DNA from: Clostridiales bacterium
GTDB taxonomy: Bacteria; Bacillota; Clostridia; Oscillospirales; Oscillospiraceae
Direction of reading: 5' to 3'
NCBI GenBank assembly: GCA_012729875.1
Contig: JAAYCC010000145.1
Location: 1 to 7,845, forward strand
DNA: 7,845 bases
The notes under the pieces were generated by a model that made no database searches, had not been told where the DNA came from, and saw nothing but the letters and a program-made list of their open reading frames with translations. The position numbers were made by a program, and so were the translations under genes. Position 1 is the first letter of the stretch, and each line of letters opens with the position of its first letter. Below are positions 1 through 5,569 of this stretch, piece by piece.

Positions 1-659
1 AGGTGGGAGATCAGGCAGTTGTCCTTGAGACTTAAGGGATAGTCGTCCTTCCTTCCGCCGAGGCTGTATTCCATGCGGCAGGGCTGGGCACAGGCGCCGC
101 GGTTTCCGCTGCGTCTGCCGATAAGAGAGCTCATATAGCACTGCCCGGAATGGCAGAAGCAAAAAGCGCCATGGACAAAGACCTCCAGCTCTATGGGGGA
201 CTTTGACGCTATATAGCGTATCTGCTCCATGCTGAGCTCCCGCGCCAGAACCACGCGCTTTATGCCCATTTCCGCGGCGGCCTCCACTCCCGCGAGGTTG
301 TGTATGCTCATCTGCGTACTGGCATGTATCGGCATCTCAGGAACGATGCAGCGCAGCACTCTCAGAAGCCCAAGGTCCTGGACCAGTACGGCGTCCGCGC
401 CGACCTCTGCGGCCCGGCATGCGAAGTCCGCCGCCTGTGCAACCTCTCTGTCGTTTACAAGTGTGTTGAGCGTGACATAGACCTTGCACCCCCGTATACG
501 GCAATAACGGACTGCGGCCTCGAATTCCTCGTCCGTAAAGTTTTTTGCTCCGCGGCGGGCATTGAAGCCGCCGAAGCCCATATATATTGCGTCCGCGCCG
601 TTCTGGACGGCGGCAACGACCGCCTCCGGAGAACCCGCGGGTGATAACAGTTCCAACAT
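1..659 (-). CDS. U32 family protein (peptidase U32 / RNA hydroxylase-like), 3' end cut by window edge
   Basis: The first 219 residues of a U32-family protein are present; the gene continues past the left edge, so it is partial here and not necessarily broken. The N-terminus (MLELLSPAGSPEAVVAAVQN) is the typical U32 barrel start, and the family signature lies at about residues 159-176, with E159, F161, G164, C167, G172 and C174. Further cysteines are C190 and C194. In characterised members (UbiU, TrhP, RlhA) similarly spaced cysteines bind a [4Fe-4S] cluster and the proteins hydroxylate ubiquinone precursors or RNA, so the old label collagenase-like protease is probably misleading. C167, C174 and C190 fit three ligands; a fourth would lie beyond the window. 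The start is the ATG at 659-657, with a GAAAGG site (673-668) 8 bases upstream. It lies 24 bases after zapA and is probably co-transcribed. Members of this clostridial type often carry a C-terminal DUF3656 domain, which cannot be seen here. Family assignment is firm; the substrate is unknown. Confidence 0.93.
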   Translation of the reverse strand, partial: MLELLSPAGSPEAVVAAVQNGADAIYMGFGGFNARRGAKNFTDEEFEAAVRYCRIRGCKVYVTLNTLVNDREVAQAADFACRAAEVGADAVLVQDLGLLRVLRCIVPEMPIHASTQMSIHNLAGVEAAAEMGIKRVVLARELSMEQIRYIASKSPIELEVFVHGAFCFCHSGQCYMSSLIGRRSGNRGACAQPCRMEYSLGGRKDDYPLSLKDNCLISH

Positions 660-683
660 TGTCTGTACCTTTCGGTCAAAGGG

Positions 684-950
684 TTAAATGAGGGTAGGGG
701 GTTCCTGTTCCTCGGTAGCCGCTTTTTTTCTTGAGGATGATTTTTTCTTCTGCTGCTCCTTATGATAGCGGTCGGCAATATCGAGCGCCGCCATGGTGGC
801 GCAGTCCAAGGAAGAGGCGTTTGTATCACGCTTTATCTCAAGTATCTTAACAGTGACAAAATTGGCAAGCTGCTTCAGGTATTCGGGATCCTCGTCCGTT
901 CTCAGCGTGTAGCTGTTGCCGGCAATATCTACCGTTACATTGTTTATCAT
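684..950 (-). CDS. zapA: Cell division protein ZapA
   Basis: An 88-residue protein, the usual length for Gram-positive ZapA (about 85). ZapA is a cytoplasmic FtsZ-associated protein that bundles FtsZ protofilaments and stabilises the Z ring. The N-terminal part (INNVTVDIAGNSYTLRTDED, residues 2-21) is the typical ZapA beta-hairpin: a 'V.I.G..Y.L..' strand pattern followed by D/E-x-x-Y-L. A helical segment with ALDIADRYHKEQQ follows at about 54-66 and is the start of the dimerising helix. The last ~22 residues are a charged Lys/Ser/Glu tail (KKKSSSRKKAATEEQEPP) with no predicted fold. The start is the ATG at 950-948, preceded by a purine-rich GAAAGAGGGG (970-961) with 10 bases of spacing. The U32 gene follows after 24 bases, a pairing I believe is common in Oscillospirales. 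Transcription probably starts in the divergent region 951-1110. Confidence 0.92.
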   Translation of the reverse strand: MINNVTVDIAGNSYTLRTDEDPEYLKQLANFVTVKILEIKRDTNASSLDCATMAALDIADRYHKEQQKKKSSSRKKAATEEQEPPTLI

Positions 951-986
951 TGCTTCTTCGCCCCTCTTTCGTATTTAGTGTCGGGT

Positions 987-997
987 AGTATAACATG
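987..997 (-). promoter_or_regulatory. Probable extended -10 promoter for zapA-U32
   Basis: Read on the minus strand, TATACT (992-987) is preceded by TG at the extended -10 position (TGTTATACT). There is no recognisable -35 at 16-18 bases, which extended -10 promoters can tolerate. Transcription would start near 980 and leave a leader of about 30 bases containing the zapA ribosome binding site. The assignment rests on motif match only. Confidence 0.5.
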
Positions 998-1077
998 TCG
1001 TCTTAAGTGGCATCCGCCGCCGTAAAATTCCCCGGCAGCGAACATTTTTTTGCCGAATACATACTACTACAAATATT

Positions 1078-1107
1078 ATTATAGCACAAAGACCCGTCTT
1101 GCTACAA
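1078..1107 (-). promoter_or_regulatory. Candidate second promoter for zapA-U32
   Basis: On the minus strand, TTGTAG (1107-1102) and a perfect TATAAT (1083-1078) are separated by 18 bases. The predicted start is near 1071, giving a leader of about 120 bases. The -35 matches the consensus at only 3 of 6 positions, and it overlaps the -35 of the opposing dnaD promoter. AT-rich DNA produces such matches by chance, so this is a candidate only. Confidence 0.4.
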
Positions 1108-1127
1108 GTCAAATTTAATGCTATAAT
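1099..1127 (+). promoter_or_regulatory. Sigma-A-type promoter for the dnaD-dnaC operon
   Basis: TTGCTA (1099-1104; 4 of 6 consensus) and a perfect TATAAT (1122-1127) are separated by exactly 17 bases. Transcription would start near 1134, about 50 bases before the preferred ATG. This start site argues against the TTG at 1142 as the real translation start, since it would leave almost no leader. Confidence 0.7.
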
Positions 1128-1183
1128 ATCTGGTACGCGATTTGCAGCCGCGGACACACAAAGGAAGCATGGCAGAGGTGCAA

Positions 1184-2116
1184 ATGATGGACAAAAACTA
1201 CAAACTCAGCGGTGGATGCAATCTTGCCGTCCCCCTAGACCATGCGGACAAGCTGGTATCTTTGGGCGACGGTGCAGGCGCCCTGCTCTATCTCTATGCC
1301 CTGCGTCAAAACGGCTCGTTTAACGCGGAGGGCGCGGCGAGGGCTTTGGGCGTCACTGCGGCGGAAATCGCCCGCGCGGCCGGGCTGCTCAGCCGTGAGG
1401 GGCTGCTCGATACAGACGAGAAGCTCTCCGCCCCGCTGCCCGCCGAGGAGCTTCCCCAGTATACCGCGAACGAAGTCGTCTCCTCTGCACAGCGTGAGGG
1501 AGAATTCCAGATAATCATCGACGAGACACAGCACATTCTGGGAAAAGTTTTAACCGGAGCAGACATAAATACACTCTTCGGCCTCTATGACCACCTGAAG
1601 CTTCCGGCGGAGGTCATAATCCTGCTTATCAACTATTGCGTGAGCCTGACCCGCGAAAACCTCGGCCCCGGCAAGCTGCCCTCCATGCGCACGATAGAAA
1701 AAGAGGGCTACGCCTGGTTCAACAACGAGATTCTGACCCTTGACCGCGCGGAGGAATACCTCCGAAAAAAGCGCGAATACAGATGCCGTGAATCCCAGAT
1801 AAAGCGGATTCTGCAGATAAGGGACAGGGGGCTCAGCACCTCGGAGAAAAAATATATCTCCTCCTGGCTTGACATGGGCTTCGGCCTTGAAGCCATTGAG
1901 GAGGCATATGACCGCACGGTGGTAAAAACCGGCAAGCTCCAGTGGAAATACATGAACTCCATCCTCTCAAGCTGGCACGAAAAGGGTCTGCACACCAGTG
2001 ATGAGATTGAAAAAGGCGACAACAGACCGGGGGAGCCGCTCTCCGCCTATTCTGCCCCAAAAGAAGGCTCCAGAACCGAAACCGACAGGATACGTGAAAT
2101 GATGGACAGATTATAG
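1184..2116 (+). CDS. DnaD-family primosome protein with two DnaD/DnaB2 domains
   Basis: A 310-residue protein from the preferred start. DnaD-family proteins are cytoplasmic DNA-binding primosome factors that help recruit the helicase and its loader at origins and during restart. Residues ~20-80 look like a winged helix (LLYLYALRQNGSF, then AARALGVTAAEIARAAGLLSREGLL). Two tandem DnaD C-terminal-type domains follow: ~110-190 (ETQHILGKVLTGADINTLFGLYD through WFNNEILTLDRAEEYL) and ~203-269, ending in the family signature Y-x-x-x-I-L-x-x-W (YMNSILSSW). The tail is charged and probably disordered. The start is uncertain. The frame is open from a TTG at 1142, and ATGs occur at 1169, 1184 and 1187. 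The 1169 ATG has a purine run only one base before it, while GAGG (1175-1178) lies 5 bases before 1184 and 8 before 1187. I chose 1184; 1187 is equally possible. The helicase-loader gene follows after 9 bases. The two-domain layout is normal for clostridial DnaD-like proteins. Confidence 0.9.
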   Translation: MMDKNYKLSGGCNLAVPLDHADKLVSLGDGAGALLYLYALRQNGSFNAEGAARALGVTAAEIARAAGLLSREGLLDTDEKLSAPLPAEELPQYTANEVVSSAQREGEFQIIIDETQHILGKVLTGADINTLFGLYDHLKLPAEVIILLINYCVSLTRENLGPGKLPSMRTIEKEGYAWFNNEILTLDRAEEYLRKKREYRCRESQIKRILQIRDRGLSTSEKKYISSWLDMGFGLEAIEEAYDRTVVKTGKLQWKYMNSILSSWHEKGLHTSDEIEKGDNRPGEPLSAYSAPKEGSRTETDRIREMMDRL

Positions 2117-2119
2117 GAG
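2115..2119 (+). promoter_or_regulatory. Ribosome binding site of dnaC overlapping the dnaD stop codon
   Basis: AGGAG shares bases with the TAG stop of the upstream gene (2114-2116) and sits 6 bases before the ATG at 2126. Terminating ribosomes cover this site, so the two proteins are probably made by coupled translation in a fixed ratio. Confidence 0.75.
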
Positions 2120-2125
2120 TCTCAT

Positions 2126-3127
2126 ATGACATTCGACGGAAAGATTCTTGCCCGCGCAAGGGCACAGATAGATGAAAGACGCCATATCAACGAAAGCGAG
2201 CGGGCCCGTCGGGAGAAGTACGTGTATGAGCGTATACCCAAACTGCGGGAGATCGACTCCGAGCTCGCCAGGCTTATGGCTGACGTGGCCGTAAAATCCC
2301 TCAGTGGCGGAATCGGCCTGAGCGAAGCCATGTCGTCCGCTCGTACAAAAGCTGAGGCGCTTGCCGAAAAGCGAGCGGAGCTTATGAGACAGTCCGGTCT
2401 ACCGGAGGACTACACAGACGGTATATACGACTGTCCGCTCTGCCGCGATACGGGCTATATCCTCGGAAAGCCCTGTTCCTGCCTCCTTGCGGCATATAAG
2501 TCCGAGGCCGTGCGCGAGCTCAGCTCCATGCTGGATCTGGGGGGGCAGTGCTTTGACCGCTTCGATCTTAGCCTGTATGACGACAAGCGTGGGAAAAACG
2601 GCGATTCCCCCCGCAGCATCATGTCAGCCACCTACGACTTCTGCAGAAAATATGCCTTCGAATTCAAGAGCAGTTCCCCAAATCTGCTCTTCCGCGGCGG
2701 CACGGGTCTCGGGAAGACCTTTCTCTCAGCCTGCATAGCCAAGGTGGTCTCCGAGAAGGGCTTCTCTGTAGTCTACGACTCGACCGTCTCAGTGCTGGAG
2801 GCCTTTGAAATTCAAAAGTTCTGCCGGGGCGATGGCTCAGACGACTCCGCGTCCCGCGTGCGCCGCTATCTCAATTGCGACCTGCTCATTCTGGACGACC
2901 TAGGCACAGAGATGACGACGGGCTTTACCCAGAGCGCCCTGTACACGCTAATAAACACGAGACTGATGAGCGGAGGCAAAACGGTTATCAGCACCAACCT
3001 CACCGGGGACGAGCTGCACGCGCGCTATACCGACGCCATCGTCTCGCGCATTGAGGGCGAATATGTCCTCCTCTGCTTTGCAGGCAGGGATATTCGCGCA
3101 ATAAAGCGTGAGCGGGGGCTTATCTGA
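2126..3127 (+). CDS. DnaC/DnaI-like helicase loader ATPase
   Basis: A 333-residue AAA+ ATPase of the DnaC/DnaI/IstB type, which opens and loads the hexameric replicative helicase onto DNA. Residues ~1-95 form a charged helical N-terminal region, expected to contact partners. A zinc-binding cluster follows at C103, C106, C117 and C119 (CPLCRDTGYILGKPCSC), as in DnaI. The ATPase core shows Walker A GGTGLGKT (191-198), Walker B LLILDD (253-258, followed by LGTE), sensor I around STNLT (289-293), and the arginine-finger region SRI with R308. All key residues are present, so it should be active. The start ATG is set by AGGAG 6 bases upstream. Three in-frame stops stand in a row (TGA TAA TAA, 3125-3133), followed by a terminator. 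IstB, the transposon helper, belongs to the same superfamily, but no transposase lies alongside and the DnaD neighbour points to replication. It may be named dnaC or dnaI in related genomes. Confidence 0.93.
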   Translation: MTFDGKILARARAQIDERRHINESERARREKYVYERIPKLREIDSELARLMADVAVKSLSGGIGLSEAMSSARTKAEALAEKRAELMRQSGLPEDYTDGIYDCPLCRDTGYILGKPCSCLLAAYKSEAVRELSSMLDLGGQCFDRFDLSLYDDKRGKNGDSPRSIMSATYDFCRKYAFEFKSSSPNLLFRGGTGLGKTFLSACIAKVVSEKGFSVVYDSTVSVLEAFEIQKFCRGDGSDDSASRVRRYLNCDLLILDDLGTEMTTGFTQSALYTLINTRLMSGGKTVISTNLTGDELHARYTDAIVSRIEGEYVLLCFAGRDIRAIKRERGLI

Positions 3128-3141
3128 TAATAAAGCAGCTC

Positions 3142-3166
3142 AGGGGCGGACCTCCGTCCCTTTTTG
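3142..3166 (+). terminator. Intrinsic terminator after the dnaD-dnaC operon
   Basis: AGGGGCGG (3142-3149) pairs with CCGTCCCT (3154-3161) as an 8-bp stem with one G-T wobble around the loop ACCT. A run of five T (3161-3165) follows. It lies 14 bases after the loader gene's stop. Confidence 0.82.
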
Positions 3167-3195
3167 TTCTCTGCGGCAGAACACACATGGGCCGG

Positions 3196-3241
3196 CACAG
3201 ATCAGAGTAGCCCGCCGCTTTAAAACAGCGCCCGGTCTGTG
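3196..3241. other. Inverted repeat between the dnaC terminator and the proS promoter
   Basis: CACAGATC (3196-3203) pairs with GGTCTGTG (3234-3241) over 8 bp with one wobble. An inner stem CGCT/AGCG (3216-3219 with 3227-3230) encloses a 7-base loop. It ends 7 bases before the proS -35 and lacks a T run, so it is neither a typical terminator nor part of the predicted proS message. It may be a protein-binding site or a remnant; I cannot assign a role. Confidence 0.4.
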
Positions 3242-3248
3242 AATGTTA

Positions 3249-3277
3249 TTGACATTTGTATTAATTTTTAATAGAAT
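3249..3277 (+). promoter_or_regulatory. Strong sigma-A promoter for proS
   Basis: A perfect TTGACA (3249-3254), a 17-base AT-rich spacer and TAGAAT (3272-3277; 5 of 6) make a near-consensus promoter. Transcription would start near 3284, leaving a leader of only about 32 bases. That is too short for a T-box, so proS does not appear to be controlled by uncharged tRNA-Pro through a leader. Confidence 0.85.
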
Positions 3278-3315
3278 ATATTGGCTTATTATTTAAAAAA
3301 GGGCAGGTTTTCATT

Positions 3316-4755
3316 ATGGCAAACGACAAAAAGCAGGTCGAACAGATAACCGACATGGAGGTCGATTTCACCAAGTGGTATACCGACGTGTGTAAAAAAG
3401 CCGAGCTTATCGACTATTCCAGCGTCAAAGGCCTTATGATACTGCGCCCATACGGATACGCCATCTGGGAAAACATCATGGCCGAGCTGGACAGGCGCTT
3501 CAAGGACACGGGACACCAAAATGTGTCCATGCCCATGCTCATACCCGAGTCCCTTCTCCAGAAGGAAAAGGACCACGTAGAGGGCTTTGCGCCCGAATGC
3601 GCATGGGTCACAATGGGCGGCAGCGAGGAGCTTGAAGAAAAGCTCTGCATTCGCCCCACCTCGGAAACCCTGTTCTGCGACCATTGGCACAATATCGTCC
3701 ACTCCTACCGCGACCTGCCCCTGCTCTATAACCAGTGGTGCAGCGTACTGCGCTGGGAAAAGACCACCCGCCCCTTCCTGCGCCACCGCGAGTTTCTCTG
3801 GCAGGAGGGCCACACCCTGCACGCAACCGCAGAAGAGGCGATAAAGGAGACCGAACAGCAGCTGGAGACCTATGCCGAGCTATGTGAGAACGTCCTTGCT
3901 ATGCCAGTAGTCCGCGGCTGTAAGACCGACAAGGAGAAGTTTGCCGGAGCGGAGAGAACATATACTATCGAGTGTATGATGCACGACCGCAAAGCCCTCC
4001 AGAGCGGCACCAGCCACTATTTTGGCGACGGCTTTGCCAGAGCCTTTGACATAACCTTTACCGACAAGGAGAACAAGCTCTCCCATCCGCACCAGACCTC
4101 CTGGGGGCTTTCCACCCGCATTATCGGCGGCATCATAATGACCCACGGCGACAACTCGGGGCTTGTCCTCCCTCCGAAAATCGCTCCTATACAGGTCGTC
4201 GTGCTGCCGATCGCCCAGCACAAGCCGGGCGTCACTGAAAAGGCCGAAGAGCTTGTCTCAAGGCTCAAGGCCCTCGGTCTGCGGGTTTCGGGTGATTTCA
4301 CGGACAACAGCCCCGGCTGGAAGTTTGCCGAATACGAGATGAAGGGCGTGCCTCTGCGCGTGGAGATCGGCCCCAAGGACATTGAGGCCGGCCACTGCGT
4401 GTGCGTCCGCCGCGACAACGGCGAAAAGACCGTCGTCTCTCTTGACGAGCTGGAGATAAAGGTCCCCGAACTGCTCTCTGCGGTGCAAAGAGGTCTCTTC
4501 GACAAGGCCAAGGCAAACCTCGACGAGCACACTTACTCCGCGACCTCAGTTGAGGAGGTCAAAAACATTGTCGAGACCAAAGGCGGCTTTGTCAAGACCA
4601 TGTGGTGCGGCGGACTCGACTGTGAGCTGGCTATGAAGGAGAGGGCCGGCGCCACTAGCCGCTGCATTCCCTTTGCTCAGGAGCATTTGGGCGATGTCTG
4701 CCCTGTCTGCGGCAAGCCCGCAGAGAAAATGGTCATCTGGGGCGTCGCATATTGA
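3316..4755 (+). CDS. proS: Prolyl-tRNA synthetase, short archaeal/eukaryote type (ProS type 3)
   Basis: A 479-residue class II synthetase that attaches proline to tRNA-Pro in the cytoplasm. The length and sequence mark the archaeal/eukaryote-type (type 3) enzyme rather than the ~570-residue bacterial type with an inserted editing domain. Motif 1 lies around 40-80 (LMILRPYGYAIWENIM to SMPMLIPES). RPTSET (113-118) marks the ATP/proline site. Motif 2 covers about 144-167 (VLRWEKTTRPFLRHREFLWQ). Motif 3 is around STRIIGG (266-272), with R268. The anticodon-binding domain spans about 290-390. The C-terminal domain carries C431, C436, C462 and C465, spaced as expected for the zinc site of this subtype, and the chain ends GVAY, as type 3 enzymes typically end with tyrosine. 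No editing insertion is seen, so mischarged Ala-tRNA-Pro would need a separate factor in trans. The start ATG has a modest AGG (3305-3307) 8 bases upstream. It is a single-gene unit with its own promoter and terminator; the stop is doubled (TGA TAG). Confidence 0.97.
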   Translation: MANDKKQVEQITDMEVDFTKWYTDVCKKAELIDYSSVKGLMILRPYGYAIWENIMAELDRRFKDTGHQNVSMPMLIPESLLQKEKDHVEGFAPECAWVTMGGSEELEEKLCIRPTSETLFCDHWHNIVHSYRDLPLLYNQWCSVLRWEKTTRPFLRHREFLWQEGHTLHATAEEAIKETEQQLETYAELCENVLAMPVVRGCKTDKEKFAGAERTYTIECMMHDRKALQSGTSHYFGDGFARAFDITFTDKENKLSHPHQTSWGLSTRIIGGIIMTHGDNSGLVLPPKIAPIQVVVLPIAQHKPGVTEKAEELVSRLKALGLRVSGDFTDNSPGWKFAEYEMKGVPLRVEIGPKDIEAGHCVCVRRDNGEKTVVSLDELEIKVPELLSAVQRGLFDKAKANLDEHTYSATSVEEVKNIVETKGGFVKTMWCGGLDCELAMKERAGATSRCIPFAQEHLGDVCPVCGKPAEKMVIWGVAY

Positions 4756-4769
4756 TAGAGGCAAAATAG

Positions 4770-4807
4770 AAGGCCGGAAGTGATCGTGATCACTTCCGGC
4801 CTTTTTT
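4770..4807 (+). terminator. Strong intrinsic terminator of proS
   Basis: A perfect 14-bp stem pairs AAGGCCGGAAGTGA (4770-4783) with TCACTTCCGGCCTT (4790-4803) around a 6-base loop, followed by six T (4802-4807). Read on the minus strand, the hairpin is followed by a weaker T-containing stretch (TTCTATTTTG), so it might also stop transcripts arriving from the mutS-CPBP side. Confidence 0.93.
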
Positions 4808-4833
4808 ATCTGTCAGTCAAAGCATACGCAGAG

Positions 4834-4864
4834 AATACCGCAGTCTACGTCAGACGCCGGTATT
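4834..4864 (-). other. Hairpin directly after the CPBP gene stop codon
   Basis: AATACCG (4834-4840) pairs with CGGTATT (4858-4864), and inside it GTCT (4843-4846) pairs with AGAC (4852-4855) across a small internal loop. The stem begins at the base adjoining the stop codon of the minus-strand gene. No T run follows on the minus strand, so it is more likely an RNA-stabilising 3' structure, or a weak terminator acting with the proS hairpin 26 bases further on. Confidence 0.5.
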
Positions 4865-5569
4865 TCATAATATTACCGCCATAGCTACAATATTCATCAG
4901 CATGTGCAGAAAAACGGGGATCCATATACAGTTCGTCTTTTCATAGCTCCAAGCCAGCGCATATGCGGCGGGAACATACTGTATGGCGTATATCAGCATG
5001 GCAGCGTCATGATAGGCAAACGCATACTGCCAGACGTGGTAGAAAGCAAACAGCGCGATAGAGGTCACATAGGCCCATGTGCGGTTTCTCTGACGTATAC
5101 CTCCAAAGACAATGCCCCGGAACAGTATTTCCTCCACAACAGGCGCTATGAACACGGAGACGCCAAGTATGGCGCGGTAGCTGCTGTTAGCGATCTCCGC
5201 GACCATCTCTTCGTTTGGGTTTGCCGCGTTGTCCCCGACAATGAGCATGAGGACAGCGGAGACTATAAAACCGAGCATTATCTGTATGCAATAGGCAAAG
5301 GTGAAGATAACAATATTCTTTGCAAGATTGTCCAGAAGAATATCAAAGGCTCCGCGCAGATACCTCCACATTGCTATGAGACAGAACGCGAGACCTATGC
5401 CGTAATATATGATATTGACCGCAGCATCGTCCATGCCGTTCGGTATGTAGAACGCCAGCATCCCTAGAAGCAGCGGTATTATTGCTATATGCATGGGCAG
5501 ATATATCCAGCCCGCCGCTCTTTGAGGTTTGGACATCGTGTTGACAAAGCCCGTCACTATAACTTTCAT
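4865..5569 (-). CDS. CPBP/CAAX-type intramembrane protease
   Basis: A 234-residue integral membrane protein of the CPBP (Abi, CAAX protease and bacteriocin-processing) family. The catalytic motifs are all present: EExxxR (E146, E147, R151, in VVEEILFRG), FxxxH (F174 to H178, in FAFYH) and HxxxN (H222 to N226, in HMLMN). Hydrophobic segments at about 24-43, 50-69, 85-111, 133-145, 166-184, 190-206 and 214-233 suggest six to seven membrane helices. Family members cleave within the membrane; bacterial roles include bacteriocin self-immunity and processing of membrane proteins, but the substrate here cannot be told. The ATG overlaps the mutS stop by one base (TGATG), and a good ribosome binding site (AGAAGGTGG, 5585-5577) sits 7 bases upstream inside mutS. 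This supports the chosen start and implies coupled translation. No bacteriocin-like small ORF or peptide transporter is visible nearby. Confidence 0.9.
   Translation of the reverse strand: MKVIVTGFVNTMSKPQRAAGWIYLPMHIAIIPLLLGMLAFYIPNGMDDAAVNIIYYGIGLAFCLIAMWRYLRGAFDILLDNLAKNIVIFTFAYCIQIMLGFIVSAVLMLIVGDNAANPNEEMVAEIANSSYRAILGVSVFIAPVVEEILFRGIVFGGIRQRNRTWAYVTSIALFAFYHVWQYAFAYHDAAMLIYAIQYVPAAYALAWSYEKTNCIWIPVFLHMLMNIVAMAVIL

Noticed and set aside
300..644. Plus-strand frames of 83-114 codons and a minus frame at 455-829
   Set aside because: They overlap the U32 gene, and the minus frame also overlaps zapA; both genes match known families and explain this DNA.
1033..1055. Short inverted repeat CGGCA/TGCCG with a T run between the arms
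   Set aside because: Only 5 bp of stem around a 13-base loop, with the T run inside the loop; too weak to call a terminator or riboswitch.
975..1157. 60-codon minus-strand frame in the divergent intergenic region
   Set aside because: It covers the promoters and leaders, has an arginine- and cysteine-rich composition typical of spurious frames, and ends just before zapA without a convincing ribosome binding site.
2126..3127. IstB-type transposition helper reading of the DnaC-like gene
   Set aside because: No transposase, terminal repeats or other IS features lie alongside; the DnaI-like zinc cluster and the DnaD neighbour favour a helicase loader.
3166..3315. T-box or other riboswitch ahead of proS
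   Set aside because: The near-consensus promoter at 3249-3277 leaves only about 32 bases of leader, and no T-box sequence or antiterminator structure is visible.
4904..5467. 187-codon plus-strand open frame opposite the CPBP gene
   Set aside because: The minus-strand frame has complete protease motifs and membrane segments; the plus frame has no family features and no clear ribosome binding site.
4865..5569. CPBP gene as part of a bacteriocin immunity locus
   Set aside because: No small precursor ORF, double-glycine leader, ABC transporter or peptide modification gene is visible in the window; the family motif alone does not support it.
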